A DNA stretch of 64,000 bases from Castellaniella sp034674885 (GTDB lineage Bacteria > Pseudomonadota > Gammaproteobacteria > Burkholderiales > Burkholderiaceae_B), in contig NZ_JAUCDS010000004.1 of NCBI RefSeq assembly GCF_034674885.1, positions 96,642 through 160,641 of the forward strand. The letters run 5' to 3'. This document shows positions 44,022 to 53,358 of this stretch, one piece after another. The translations under genes and the position numbers were made by a program. The notes beneath the pieces are model-generated. The model saw nothing but the letters and a program-made list of their open reading frames with translations. It did no database searches and had not been told where the DNA came from. Numbering within the stretch: the stretch's first letter is position 1; each line of letters opens with the position of its first letter.

Positions 44022-44108
44022 ATGGCGATCCGTTCTGCCGCACCGGCCACAGCACCTGAATACGGCGGCGCAAGCGACCCGTTCGATGCCAGGACGGGGG
44101 CGCAATGA
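44022..44108 (+). CDS. Possible 28-aa upstream open frame of the LOG gene
   Basis: ATG at 44022 with GGAG at 44012-44015 opens a 28-codon frame (starts MAIRSAAPATAPEYGGASDP) whose TGA overlaps the next ATG as ATGA. It may couple translation of the LOG gene or be chance. Confidence 0.35.
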   Translation: MAIRSAAPATAPEYGGASDPFDARTGAQ

Positions 44109-44968
44109 CACTGCCCCTGGAACTTGCCCAGCGCCTGCAGGCCATCGTCGAGTCGCCCAGCTACCGGCTGGCGCAGGAAGACGTCGAACTCCTCGGGGAA
44201 AAGGACCTGCGGCCACTGCGCCTGCAGCTCGAACTGCTCAAGCCCGAACGCGTCCTGGCCGAACAGGGCGTGGGTTCCACGATCGTGGTGTTCGGCAGCG
44301 CACGCGTGACCGATCTGGAAACCGCTCGCACGCGGCTTGACGCGCTGCAGGAAACCGGCGCGGCACCGGCCTCCTCGGCCTCTCGCCGCGAACTGGCCCT
44401 GGCCCGCCGCAGGGTGGATCAGGCCCGCTACTATGAACAGGCGCGCCGCTTCGCCCAGCTCGTCTCCTGCCGCTTCCAGCAGGATGAACGATGCGACTTC
44501 GTAGTCGTCACGGGGGGCGGCCCAGGGATCATGGAGGCTGCCAATCGCGGGGCATTCGAAGTCGGCGCACGCTCGATCGGCTTCAACGTCAGCCTGCCCC
44601 ACGAACAGGTGCCCAACCCCTACATCAGCCCCGAACTGGCGTTCCGCTGCCACTATTTCGCCCTGCGCAAGATGCACTTCCTGCTGCATGCGCGCGGCCT
44701 GGTCGCCTTCCCGGGCGGCTATGGCACGCTCGACGAGCTCTTCGAGGTTCTGACCCTGATCCAGACCCGCAAGATGGCCCCCATCCCGGTGGTCCTGGTC
44801 GGGCGGGACTTCTGGCGTCGCGCCATTGACTTCGACTACCTGGTGGACGAGGGCTACATCGCCGAAGAGGACGTCAATCTGTTCACCCTCGTCGACGAGG
44901 CCGAGGAAATCATGGCTGCGCTGGAACACTTCCACGCCGGCCAGATGCCGGATCAGATCACGCCATGA
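44105..44968 (+). CDS. LOG-family protein (TIGR00730-type)
   Basis: The 287-aa protein has the LOG (Lonely Guy) signature PGGYGTLDELFEVLTLIQ and the upstream GGGPGIMEAANRGAFE, both part of the nucleoside-monophosphate ribosyl-hydrolase site. About 100 N-terminal residues precede the core domain, as in the longer bacterial subgroup. LOG enzymes release bases from nucleoside 5'-monophosphates; the physiological substrate here is unknown. Confidence 0.9.
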   Translation: MTLPLELAQRLQAIVESPSYRLAQEDVELLGEKDLRPLRLQLELLKPERVLAEQGVGSTIVVFGSARVTDLETARTRLDALQETGAAPASSASRRELALARRRVDQARYYEQARRFAQLVSCRFQQDERCDFVVVTGGGPGIMEAANRGAFEVGARSIGFNVSLPHEQVPNPYISPELAFRCHYFALRKMHFLLHARGLVAFPGGYGTLDELFEVLTLIQTRKMAPIPVVLVGRDFWRRAIDFDYLVDEGYIAEEDVNLFTLVDEAEEIMAALEHFHAGQMPDQITP

Positions 44969-45109
44969 ACCACAGCAGCGGCGCATTGAGAATGGCTAGG
45001 GGTGGGCCAGCTCAAGACACTGGCAATGCCGACCCGAGTATCAGCCAACAATACCGAGACATATCGCCGCTGCCAGGCCATCACACCCGGTGACGCACCG
45101 CTTACTTTA

Positions 45110-46003
45110 TTACGGCACGACATCTTCGGACAGCTTCTGAACGTGGTCATAGATTGCACCCGGCCGGGTAAGCCACACCTTATCCCGTTCGGGATGCTGC
45201 AGAATGTGTTGTAGGGCTCTGCGCAGGGCTCGCAGCCGATAGGGTTGCCCCATGATGGGGGTGTGCAGGGCGATGCCACAGACCAGAGGTTGTTGGCGGC
45301 TCTGAACGAGCATTTCCTCGAATTGATCGACGATCATGCGCTCGAAATCTTCGGCCGTGTGATGCCGTACCAGGATTTGCGGCGAATCGTTGAGCTCCAA
45401 CGGATAGGGGATGGACAAAATCCGACCCGAGCGCGTCTTCAGCCAGATCGGCTGATCATCTGCAGGCCAGTCCATCAAGAATTTGAACCCAGCCTCGTCC
45501 AGTAGGTCGGGGCTTTGGTGGCTCACCGACATCCAAGGGCTCATGTAGCCGCGAACCGTCTGGCCGCTCTGCGCCAGGATGTCCGCTTTGATCTGGGCGA
45601 GCAGCCGCGCTTCGTCTTCCTCCCACAGACCTCCCTGGCGTTCCGCATTGGTGCGTCCATGACCGATGATCTCGTCGCCACGCGCAGTGATGGCCTGGAC
45701 GATCTCAGGCGCGTAATCGAAAACCGCTGTATTCATCAGGTGGCAGGCCGGCAGCCCCAAGTCATCCAGCAGATCCAGGATGCGCCACACGCCGACGCGG
45801 TTGCCATAATCGCACCACGTATAGGCGCGGTGGTCGAGCCCCGGCAACGGAGTGGACAGGTTGTGCGACAGCCCCGCGCCGAAGGCGAAGTGCTCAATGT
45901 TCAGGCCGATGTAAAACGCCAAGCGCTTGCCTCCCGGCCAATCGTAGTCCAAACGCTGATGAATGGGCCGATAAGCGTAGCGATGATGGTGAGGCAGTTT
46001 CAT
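45110..46003 (-). CDS. NodB-fold hydrolase (polysaccharide deacetylase / PuuE-imidase type)
   Basis: The 297-aa protein belongs to the polysaccharide deacetylase superfamily subgroup that contains cofactor-independent allantoinase PuuE and, as I recall, bacterial cyclic imidases. Family stretches are RLAFYIGLNIEHFAFG, RVGVWRILDLLDDLGLPA and GHGRTNAERQGG. Its stop overlaps... its start overlaps the preceding permease stop (ATGA), so it is the last gene of a catabolic operon that also has a hydantoinase and an amidase. A ring-opening role on cyclic imides or ureides is inferred from the neighbours; it is very unlikely to be a cell-wall deacetylase. Confidence 0.78.
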   Translation of the reverse strand: MKLPHHHRYAYRPIHQRLDYDWPGGKRLAFYIGLNIEHFAFGAGLSHNLSTPLPGLDHRAYTWCDYGNRVGVWRILDLLDDLGLPACHLMNTAVFDYAPEIVQAITARGDEIIGHGRTNAERQGGLWEEDEARLLAQIKADILAQSGQTVRGYMSPWMSVSHQSPDLLDEAGFKFLMDWPADDQPIWLKTRSGRILSIPYPLELNDSPQILVRHHTAEDFERMIVDQFEEMLVQSRQQPLVCGIALHTPIMGQPYRLRALRRALQHILQHPERDKVWLTRPGAIYDHVQKLSEDVVP

Positions 46004-46695
46004 ATGAGGCGACTCGAAGAACGGTGGCCTGCCAGTCTTCGCCTTTCCATGTGACTGATGAGGCGAACGACAGGTACCAGCAGGATCAGGAAGAAGATGC
46101 CGGCCAGAACGATGGGTGAAGGGTTATAGAGCAGCGATTGGGCATTCTGTGCCATATGCAGTACTTCCGGCAAAGCGACCGCACTAGCGATCGTGGTCAG
46201 CTTGACGATCTCCAGCGAGTTGCTGATCAGGTCTGGCATCACGTTGCGAGTGGCTTGGGGAATCTGTACGTACAGCAGCGACTGCAGGAAGCTTAGACCC
46301 GTGGAGCGGGCAGCTTCGGCTTGGCCCTTGGGTACGCTGATCAGGCCCGAACGGAAGACTTCTCCGTAGTAGCAGGAGTTGTTCAAGACAAAGCACAGGA
46401 TGACAGCCGTCAGGTTCGTAATCTCAATGTTGAGGAACGGCAGGCCGAAATAAACCAAGATCAGCAGCACCAATGGCGGGATCGCTCGGAACACGTCAAT
46501 GTAGAGAATCAGCAGCGCCTTGACGATGCGGTTCGTGACATGCAGGTACACGATCGACAAGACCAGTCCGAAGAACAAGCCCAGAGGGATGATCAACACA
46601 GAGAGCAGCACCGTCATGGCCAGCCCTTGCAGCAATATCGGAGTAACGCTCTTGTAGATGGCTAGGTTGAAAAAATTCAGGATAAGTTCGTGCAT
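46000..46695 (-). CDS. Polar amino-acid-type ABC transporter permease (second)
   Basis: The 231-aa protein is a HisM/HisQ-type permease with about five helices and the EAA loop in RSGLISVPKGQAEAARSTGL. It overlaps the NodB-fold gene by 4 bp and follows the other permease after 16 bp. With the next three genes it forms a complete importer. Confidence 0.92.
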   Translation of the reverse strand: MHELILNFFNLAIYKSVTPILLQGLAMTVLLSVLIIPLGLFFGLVLSIVYLHVTNRIVKALLILYIDVFRAIPPLVLLILVYFGLPFLNIEITNLTAVILCFVLNNSCYYGEVFRSGLISVPKGQAEAARSTGLSFLQSLLYVQIPQATRNVMPDLISNSLEIVKLTTIASAVALPEVLHMAQNAQSLLYNPSPIVLAGIFFLILLVPVVRLISHMERRRLAGHRSSSRLI

Positions 46696-46711
46696 ATGTC
46701 GCGCCTCCGCC

Positions 46712-47380
46712 CTAATGGAACCGGGTTTCCAGGTAACGGCCCGCCAGGACGACCGGAATGAAAATGACGATGCTGCCGATGGCGCACAGCGTCAACGGCG
46801 TCGGATTACCAGCGCTGCTGCTGGCCGACTGGGCGTTGTTCAGGATTTCACCCAAGCCGACGATGGCCCCCAGAGACGTGCTTTTAGTGATCGCGATCAC
46901 TCGGTTGGTCAAGGGCGGCACCGCCAGTTTGAAGGCTTGTGGCCAAACGATGTACCACATGGTCTGCCCCCAGCCCAGGCCGCTGGAGCGCCCGGCTTCC
47001 ATTAGACCGCGCGGGGTGGCCTGGATCCCGGCCATGAAGATTTCTTCCGCAAAGGCGGCCAGGACTAGAGTCAAGGCCAGCCAGGTGGCCTGAAACGCAG
47101 ACATGGAAAGGTCGATGTACGGAAAAGCGAAGAAGAACATCATGATCACGACCAAAGGTGGCAGTGATCGAAACGTATCTGCGAAGAGCACGACCAGCGC
47201 ATTGGCGGGCTTGAACCCGTAGGCTCGGACAAATGCCAGCACGAAACCCATCGCCAGGCCGCTGACCACCACGGCGATGGCGATCTGCAGCGTAACCCAC
47301 ATGCCAGCCACGATGAAGCCGTAATAGCGATCAATGACGTCGAGATTGAAAAATGAGAAGATCAGGCCGTCGATGTTCAA
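46712..47380 (-). CDS. Polar amino-acid-type ABC transporter permease (first)
   Basis: The 222-aa HisQ/HisM-type permease carries the EAA loop in MAGIQATPRGLMEAGRSSG. It pairs with the 231-aa permease. It lies 15 bp after the ATPase gene. Confidence 0.92.
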   Translation of the reverse strand: MNIDGLIFSFFNLDVIDRYYGFIVAGMWVTLQIAIAVVVSGLAMGFVLAFVRAYGFKPANALVVLFADTFRSLPPLVVIMMFFFAFPYIDLSMSAFQATWLALTLVLAAFAEEIFMAGIQATPRGLMEAGRSSGLGWGQTMWYIVWPQAFKLAVPPLTNRVIAITKSTSLGAIVGLGEILNNAQSASSSAGNPTPLTLCAIGSIVIFIPVVLAGRYLETRFH

Positions 47381-47395
47381 GGCGCTCTCCTTCGG

Positions 47396-48151
47396 TCAGC
47401 CATGCGACAGCACAGACGACAGAAAAGTCTTCAACCGCTCATGTCGTGGTGCCTCGAAGATGGCTTGCGGGGAGCCCTGCTCCACGATAGCCCCGTTGTC
47501 CATGAAGATCACCCGGTCTGCCGCCACCCTGGCAAACCCCATTTCATGGCTGACGACCACCATGGTCATACCGGCAGCCTTCAGTGTACGCATGGCATCC
47601 AGTACACCGCCCACCAGTTCAGGATCCAGCGCGCTGGTGGGCTCATCAAACAGAATGATCTTGGGATCCAGGGCGATGGTGCGGGCGATCGCCACGCGCT
47701 GCTGCTGACCGCCTGACAAGGCATCCGGGTACGCATCGGCCTTGTCCTCCAAACTGACTTGGCGCAAGGCCAGCAGAGCCTTCTCGTGGGCTTGTTGCTT
47801 GCTTTTTTTCTTGACCTTGCGCAGGGCCAGTGTGATGTTGTCGAGCACCGTCATGTGCGGGTACAGATTAAAGTGCTGGAACACCATTCCAATCTGCTGG
47901 CGGACCGTGTTCAGGTTGACCCCTTTACCCAGGATAGACTTGCCATCCAGCAGAATCCGGCCGCTTGTGGAGGTCTCCAGCACATTGCAGCAGCGCAACA
48001 ATGTGCTTTTCCCCGATCCCGATGGGCCGATGATGAACACCAACTCCTCCGGGAGGACATCCAGGCTGATACCCTTGAGGACATGATGCTCACCGTATTG
48101 CTTATGTAGATCCTGGATGCTCAGGATTGGAGCTTGGCGATCATCGGACAT
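47396..48151 (-). CDS. Polar amino-acid-type ABC transporter ATPase
   Basis: The 251-aa GlnQ/HisP-type ATPase has intact motifs: Walker A GPSGSGKST, signature LSGGQQQRVAIARTI, Walker B IILFDEPTSALDPE and switch His in VVSHEMGFA. It starts 2 bp after the binding-protein gene, so the two are translated together. Confidence 0.94.
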   Translation of the reverse strand: MSDDRQAPILSIQDLHKQYGEHHVLKGISLDVLPEELVFIIGPSGSGKSTLLRCCNVLETSTSGRILLDGKSILGKGVNLNTVRQQIGMVFQHFNLYPHMTVLDNITLALRKVKKKSKQQAHEKALLALRQVSLEDKADAYPDALSGGQQQRVAIARTIALDPKIILFDEPTSALDPELVGGVLDAMRTLKAAGMTMVVVSHEMGFARVAADRVIFMDNGAIVEQGSPQAIFEAPRHERLKTFLSSVLSHG

Positions 48152-48153
48152 GG

Positions 48154-49011
48154 CTACTTCTGCTCACCGCAATTCAGCTGGACCGGGGTGGGGTCGTAGC
48201 CCGGCATTCCTTTGAGACCCTGGCCTTCGTAGATAGTCTGCGTGGCCGTGGGGGCGAAGCCCAGCCACTTCTTCGCGATTTCGGCGACGATGCCCTTTTG
48301 TTTCAGGCATTTCAGAGCGGTCGAAATCCGGTCGCGCATAGCGATATCGTCCTTGCGAAAGGCGTACGCCCATGCCTGGCCCGTCTTGATTTCCAGGCTG
48401 GTCTTGAGTAGTGGGTTTTGCTTGGCGGCCCAGGCCTGGGCCGGCACGCCTGCCATCCCAAGGTCCGCCCGACCGGAGAGAATGGCCTGAATAGCATCGG
48501 CGTTGGTTGGGTACACATTGAAGGCAAACCCATACTTTTCATGGTTTTCCTGCGACCACGTCTCGTAGGGCGAACCACGGTTGACCGCCAACCGCTTGCC
48601 TTTGAGCTGATCCAGCGATTTGATCGTCTCGGTGTCCTTCTTTTGAAGTATCAGATAGTCAGAGTCCAGATAGGGCTCGGAAAACAGCATCTGTTCCGCA
48701 CGTTCCCGGGTGGCTGTCACGGCCCCCAGGATGAAATCATACTTCTTGGCATTGAGCGCCGGAATCAGGGCGGAAAACTGCGTGCCTTCGACGGAGATAG
48801 TCACGCCCAATTGCTTTTCCAGCGCGTGCCCCATGTCAATGGTGAAGCCTTTGAGAGTGCCGTCCAAGTCGCGGAATACCAGTGGCGCATAAGAAGCGTC
48901 GGCACCAGTCTTGAGCGTTTCCGCCTGACTGGCGGCAGTCAGCGTGCAAGCCAGCAAAGTGGGCGCCAGCAGGCAGATCAAGGTTTTTTTGAATGTATAG
49001 TTCATATTCAT
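48154..49011 (-). CDS. Polar amino-acid-type ABC transporter binding protein
   Basis: The 285-aa protein is a family 3 (HisJ/GlnH-like) solute-binding protein. It has a signal peptide with likely cleavage after AASQA; LLAC inside it could also be a lipobox. Family stretches are PLVFRDLDGTLKGFTIDMG, TATRERAEQMLFSEPY and AVNRGSPYE. The ligand may be an amide, hydantoin or ureide, by context. Confidence 0.92.
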   Translation of the reverse strand: MNMNYTFKKTLICLLAPTLLACTLTAASQAETLKTGADASYAPLVFRDLDGTLKGFTIDMGHALEKQLGVTISVEGTQFSALIPALNAKKYDFILGAVTATRERAEQMLFSEPYLDSDYLILQKKDTETIKSLDQLKGKRLAVNRGSPYETWSQENHEKYGFAFNVYPTNADAIQAILSGRADLGMAGVPAQAWAAKQNPLLKTSLEIKTGQAWAYAFRKDDIAMRDRISTALKCLKQKGIVAEIAKKWLGFAPTATQTIYEGQGLKGMPGYDPTPVQLNCGEQK

Positions 49012-49041
49012 GTCTCCTTCGAACAGATGGTGGTAAAAACG

Positions 49042-50505
49042 TTAGAACTCGATAAATCTCCCGGTTCGCCGCGTGGCTCCTGGATGGCGATGAAAATCTA
49101 TTCGCCCCGCCTGGAAGGGCGCACAGGGCACGTACTGCCCGGAGCCCGCCGAGGCCAGCAGTTGGTCGCCCCGGGTCAGAACGTCACCCCGAAGCAAGGT
49201 CAGGGTAGGCCAGCCAGTCACGACCATGCCCTCATAGGGCGTGTACCCGGTGCGGTCATGCAGCCGGTCGTGCCGGATCTGGACCTTCACCTCAGGATCC
49301 CACACGGCGATGTCAGCATCGCTGCCGACCCGCAGAACTCCTTTTTTCGGATATAGCCCATAGGTGAGCGCGTGATTGGTGGCCGTGATGCGGGCGAACT
49401 GCTCGATGCTGATGCGTCCGCGCACGACGCCTTCCGAAAACAGGATCGGCAGCCGGGTCTCTAGGCCAGGAACACCGTTTGCGATATCAGCGAAGGTGGT
49501 GTCTTCACCTTCCGGCAGCTTGCCGCTGGCATCCATTCGGTACGGAGCATGATCCGAGGAGAAGATCGCCAGCGTGCCGTCCTGTATGCCGGCCCAGACG
49601 GCGGCCTGAGAGCCGGCGTCGCCCGGCGGCGGGGCACAGCAGAATTTGGCGCCTTCCATGCCATTGGCGGCCAGGTCTTCGCGGCTCAGAACCAAGTACT
49701 GCGGGCAGGTCTCGGCGAAGACCGGAGCGCCCAATATCTGCGCCGAGCGCACCAGGCGCACGGTCTCGCTACCCGCAACATGGACCAGCAGGACAGGAGC
49801 GTCGGCCAACTGTGCCAGGCTCAGCGCCCGGTTGGCCGCCTCGCTTTCCGTGATCGGTTGGTGCGCCGTAGCGTGGTATTTTGGCGCCCTTCGGCCGCTG
49901 GCCAGCAGCTGGCGGGTGACCCAGCGAATCATGTCGTTGTTCTCTGCATGCACCATGACCAGTGCCCGATGGCGCGCGCTGGCCTGCAAGAGTTCCAGCA
50001 ATTGGTAATCGTCCAGTCGCACGGAGTCGTATGCCATGTAGGCTTTGAACGACGTGACGCCGCGAGCCACCATGCCCGGCAGTTCTTCCGCCAGCACCTG
50101 CTCGCAAGGGTCGGAAATGATTGCGTGAAAAGCATAGTCCACCACCGCTCCGGCCTGAGCCCGGACTGCATACGCGTCCACTACGTCAGTCAGCGATTCG
50201 CCTTTGCGCTGGATGGCAAAGGGAATGACGGTCGTAGTGCCTCCGAAGGCGGCTGATACCGTAGCGCTGTAGAAGTCGTCGGCCGCCATGCGGCCCATCC
50301 CGGACAGCTGCTCGATGTGGCAGTGGCTATCGATACCGCCTGGTAGCAGCAAGCGACCAGTAACATCGATGTCCTGAAGCCCTGGCGACAGTTGCGGACC
50401 CATTGCAGCGATAACACCATCGCGCACACCAATGTCGAGGTGCTGGACGCCGTGTTCGGTACAAACCGTGCCACCCCGCAAGGTGAGTGTCAGAGCGGCG
50501 GTCAT
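49042..50505 (-). CDS. Dihydropyrimidinase / hydantoinase
   Basis: The 487-aa amidohydrolase has the binuclear metal site of the cyclic-amidase group: His61 and His63 in DSHCHIE, Lys154 (carboxylated in the family) in SFKAYMAYD, His186 in HAENND, a later His in HVAGSETV and the catalytic Asp in SSDHAPYRMD. The reaction is hydrolytic opening of six- or five-membered cyclic diamides to N-carbamoyl products. It overlaps the amidase gene by 4 bp. Stereo- and substrate specificity cannot be read from sequence alone. Confidence 0.9.
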   Translation of the reverse strand: MTAALTLTLRGGTVCTEHGVQHLDIGVRDGVIAAMGPQLSPGLQDIDVTGRLLLPGGIDSHCHIEQLSGMGRMAADDFYSATVSAAFGGTTTVIPFAIQRKGESLTDVVDAYAVRAQAGAVVDYAFHAIISDPCEQVLAEELPGMVARGVTSFKAYMAYDSVRLDDYQLLELLQASARHRALVMVHAENNDMIRWVTRQLLASGRRAPKYHATAHQPITESEAANRALSLAQLADAPVLLVHVAGSETVRLVRSAQILGAPVFAETCPQYLVLSREDLAANGMEGAKFCCAPPPGDAGSQAAVWAGIQDGTLAIFSSDHAPYRMDASGKLPEGEDTTFADIANGVPGLETRLPILFSEGVVRGRISIEQFARITATNHALTYGLYPKKGVLRVGSDADIAVWDPEVKVQIRHDRLHDRTGYTPYEGMVVTGWPTLTLLRGDVLTRGDQLLASAGSGQYVPCAPFQAGRIDFHRHPGATRRTGRFIEF

Positions 50506-51800
50506 ATCGGAGCCTGTAGAGTCATGTCGGTAAGGGACTCCAGCGCGTGAGCCGTTGCAAGCACGCGCCTGTCCGTCCCAAATCGGCCGATGAGCTGCAC
50601 CCCGAAGGGCATGCCGTTATCGGTGCGGCCCAGGGGAATGGTCACTGTGGGGAGATGCAACAAGGTCCAGAGCGCTCCGAAGCGGGGCGAACCGGAGTAT
50701 GCCAACCCATCTTCCGCCGAACTGTCCGAGGCTGGGTACAGCAGGATGTCAGCCCCCTGGAACAGGCGGTCCAGCGTGCTCTTGGCTTGTTCAACGGAGC
50801 TACGGAGCTGCAGGTACGACTGAATAGAAATGCGAGCGCCCTGGACGATTCGAGCTCTGAGTTGATCGCTGAGCGCCTCCGGATGCCGGGTATATTCGTT
50901 GCCTAGGGCCTGCGCCAATTCGTAGGAAAAGATGGCCGCCTGGGTTTCCACCAGCGTCTCGAAATTTGCATCCAGGGTCAGGTGTTCCACCACCTGGCTG
51001 CTGCGCCCCAGGCGTTCGAGCAAAGTATCCAGGGCCGTCGAAAAGGCCGGTGCGACAAAAGCCCACTGAGAGGATCGACAAACAGCCATTCTGGGCCAGA
51101 CCAGCGAGTCGCCAGCAGGTTCGTCCACCAGATCGTTGAAGACAATGAAGGCTGCATCGCGCGCTGAGCGGGTGAGTAGCCCGATCGTTTCCTGTGACTG
51201 GCTCGTCATCTTCAGGCCAGCTCGACTGAAGAGGTCGAAACTGGGCTTATAGCCCACGATGCCGCAGTATGAAGCCGGCCGACAGATCGATCCCGTCGAC
51301 TGCGTCCCTAAAGCGAAAGGCACCATATAGTCGGCCACGGCGGCAGCCGAGCCGCTGGATGAGCCTCCCGGCGTATGGGTCAGACGCAGAGGGTTGCGAG
51401 TCGGAGCTGGATGTCGGGTCGCAAATTCGCTGGTGGCAGCCTTACCCAGCAAAATAGCCCCTTGCTGCTGCAACGCCCATATGCAAGCAGCGTCGAGAGA
51501 AGAACGATGATTCCGATAGATGGGCGAGCCGTAGGAGGTCGGCAGAGTCGCGCTGTCTATCACGTCCTTGGCCAGAAACGGGATCCCCCGCAATTGAGGG
51601 CTCGCTTGCTGCGACGCATCCTGGCGCTGCGCCGCAGCCAGAGCCCGGTCCGGGTCGAATGACACAACAGCCTTGACGTCGTGATTGCGCGCTTCAACCC
51701 GCTGAATGCAGGCTCTCATCAGAGCTTCGCAGCTGAGCGTCCCGTCCTGGATGCGCTGCGCAACTTCCACCACACTCAACGCGTTTGGCTCTGACATCAA
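50502..51800 (-). CDS. Amidase-signature hydrolase (first)
   Basis: The 432-aa protein is an amidase-signature enzyme with the Ser-cisSer-Lys triad: Lys in GIPFLAKDVID, cis-Ser in GGSSSGSAAAVA, and the nucleophile in GTQSTGSICRPASYCG. Next to a hydantoinase and a NodB-fold hydrolase it could hydrolyse the half-amide or N-carbamoyl product of ring opening. It is the first structural gene after the LysR gene, from which 95 AT-rich base pairs separate it. Confidence 0.9.
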   Translation of the reverse strand: MMSEPNALSVVEVAQRIQDGTLSCEALMRACIQRVEARNHDVKAVVSFDPDRALAAAQRQDASQQASPQLRGIPFLAKDVIDSATLPTSYGSPIYRNHRSSLDAACIWALQQQGAILLGKAATSEFATRHPAPTRNPLRLTHTPGGSSSGSAAAVADYMVPFALGTQSTGSICRPASYCGIVGYKPSFDLFSRAGLKMTSQSQETIGLLTRSARDAAFIVFNDLVDEPAGDSLVWPRMAVCRSSQWAFVAPAFSTALDTLLERLGRSSQVVEHLTLDANFETLVETQAAIFSYELAQALGNEYTRHPEALSDQLRARIVQGARISIQSYLQLRSSVEQAKSTLDRLFQGADILLYPASDSSAEDGLAYSGSPRFGALWTLLHLPTVTIPLGRTDNGMPFGVQLIGRFGTDRRVLATAHALESLTDMTLQAPI

Positions 51801-51895
51801 ATCGTCCTCTTGCAGATGCTGGTCGATTTGATTGTAGGAGGCCGATAAATTTTAATCCAATTCTAAATTATAGGTCTATTTATTGTATATTTGAA

Positions 51896-52792
51896 TTAAT
51901 TTGGATCCTGAGCACACTGCTCAACAATCTCGATTAGGTTCACCAACAGCGGGGACGGATTGGTCCTTTGCCAGGATGCGATGAGCTCCACGTGGTCTTG
52001 AGGCTGCAGGTCGGTGATCTGTTTGTAGATGACGTTGGGACTGTTGATCCGGCTCACCGAGGCGGGCACGATGGCAATGCCCAGACCAGCCTCTACAAAC
52101 GACAGGATGGTAGGCAGCAGCGAATATTGCACAATCCGTGGCTGAGCTCCGGCCTTTTGCAGAATGTAGCGGATACGCTCCGAAAAATATGGCGAGTCAG
52201 TGACCGAAAAAGCGATGAAGTCCTGCCCGTGTGCTTTGGCGAGAGGAATGGCCTTGCGGGTCGCAAGCGGATGGTTGCGAGGAATGGCGAAAATCAGCGG
52301 TTCCGATAAAGCAATGTGGCTTTCCAGCGACTTCTCCATCGAAGGCAGCCGCAGCAAGGCCAAGTCGATAGCTCCTGTGCGTAGTTGTTCCAAGATACGC
52401 AGATAAGGCATTTCCTCCAGTTGGATGTCCACACACGGAAAGCACTCCCTGTAGCGGCTCAGCAGCTTGGGTAGCAGCACGTAGGCGGCGCTTGGCACGA
52501 ACCCGATGCGCAGAGAGCCAAACTGCCCTGCCGCCGTCATGTTCACCTCGTGCTCCAGCACTTCCAGCATCTTGAAGAGCGAGCGAGTGTGCTTGAGCAG
52601 CACCTTGCCAGCAGCCGTAAGTTCCACTGTCCGCGTCGTACGGTTTATCAGTAGCACTCCCAGGGACTCCTCCAGGATCTTCAGCCGTTGGGTCAGGGGG
52701 GGCTGTGTGAGATGTAGGCGTTGCGCTGCGCGCCCGAAGTGAAGCTCTTCGGCGAGCGCCATGAAAGCCCGGAGATGTTTGAGTTCGTACAT
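51896..52792 (-). CDS. LysR-family regulator of the hydantoin/amide operon
   Basis: The 298-aa protein has the LysR helix-turn-helix (HLRAFMALAEELHFGRAAQRL, shown in part: LHFGRAAQRLHLTQPPLTQR) and a substrate domain like that of BenM/CatM-type regulators (GFVPSAAYVLLP). It lies in the same direction as, and upstream of, the catabolic operon instead of divergent to it; control of that operon is inferred from position. Confidence 0.88.
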   Translation of the reverse strand: MYELKHLRAFMALAEELHFGRAAQRLHLTQPPLTQRLKILEESLGVLLINRTTRTVELTAAGKVLLKHTRSLFKMLEVLEHEVNMTAAGQFGSLRIGFVPSAAYVLLPKLLSRYRECFPCVDIQLEEMPYLRILEQLRTGAIDLALLRLPSMEKSLESHIALSEPLIFAIPRNHPLATRKAIPLAKAHGQDFIAFSVTDSPYFSERIRYILQKAGAQPRIVQYSLLPTILSFVEAGLGIAIVPASVSRINSPNVIYKQITDLQPQDHVELIASWQRTNPSPLLVNLIEIVEQCAQDPN

Positions 52793-52935
52793 AGGCGGCG
52801 GCAGGTTGGCGTGTGACCCCCCAGTGTATCGGTACCGGCGGTGGAGGGACCGTCAATGCGATAGGCCGCCCAGTCATCATACGTGCCCCGGGCTAAGCAT
52901 CCGAAGCACCTGCAAGCCCCGGGACTGACCGTTCC

Positions 52936-53319
52936 TTACCGCCCCCGCATCTGATCGATCAGCCGCCTGTCTCGTTTGGTGGGGCGGCCGGCGGTCAAGT
53001 CTTGTGCCGGTTCCGGCGCCAGGCGGCGCTGTTCGGCAGCCCGTTCGCGGGCAGCGATGCTGTCGGGGGTTTCCCGATACAACAGGGCTGCCTGGGGCGC
53101 GGGGCCGCGCACACCGCTGATTGCCCGGATTTCAACCTCGATGTCCAGGCCCGTCTTGCGCACCCGCACATGGTCGCCGACCGAGACTTCCCGGGCGGGT
53201 TTTGCGACGACCTGGTCGTTGATCTGGATGCGCCCGGCGCCGATTTCGTGCGCAGCCAGGCTGCGGGTCTTGTAGAAACGGGCGGCCCAGAGCCATTTGT
53301 CGAGCCGGATCTTGTCCAT
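52936..53319 (-). CDS. hslR: S4-domain RNA-binding protein HslR
   Basis: The 127-aa protein has the S4 fold of Hsp15: DKIRLDKWLWAARFYKTRSL, GRIQINDQVVAKPAREVSVGD in order. Hsp15 binds stalled 50S subunits carrying a peptidyl-tRNA. AAGGAAGG precedes the ATG at 53317-53319. The basic C-terminus (AGRPTKRDRRLIDQMRGR) is typical. Confidence 0.92.
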   Translation of the reverse strand: MDKIRLDKWLWAARFYKTRSLAAHEIGAGRIQINDQVVAKPAREVSVGDHVRVRKTGLDIEVEIRAISGVRGPAPQAALLYRETPDSIAARERAAEQRRLAPEPAQDLTAGRPTKRDRRLIDQMRGR

Positions 53320-53358
53320 GCGCCTTCCTTGCTGCAATCAGGACTACACGATAGGGGA

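Noticed and set aside
45110..46003. Cell-wall or chitin deacetylase
   Set aside because: There is no signal peptide, and the gene is locked into an operon of cyclic-amide enzymes and a transporter; the PuuE/imidase-type subgroup is a better fit.
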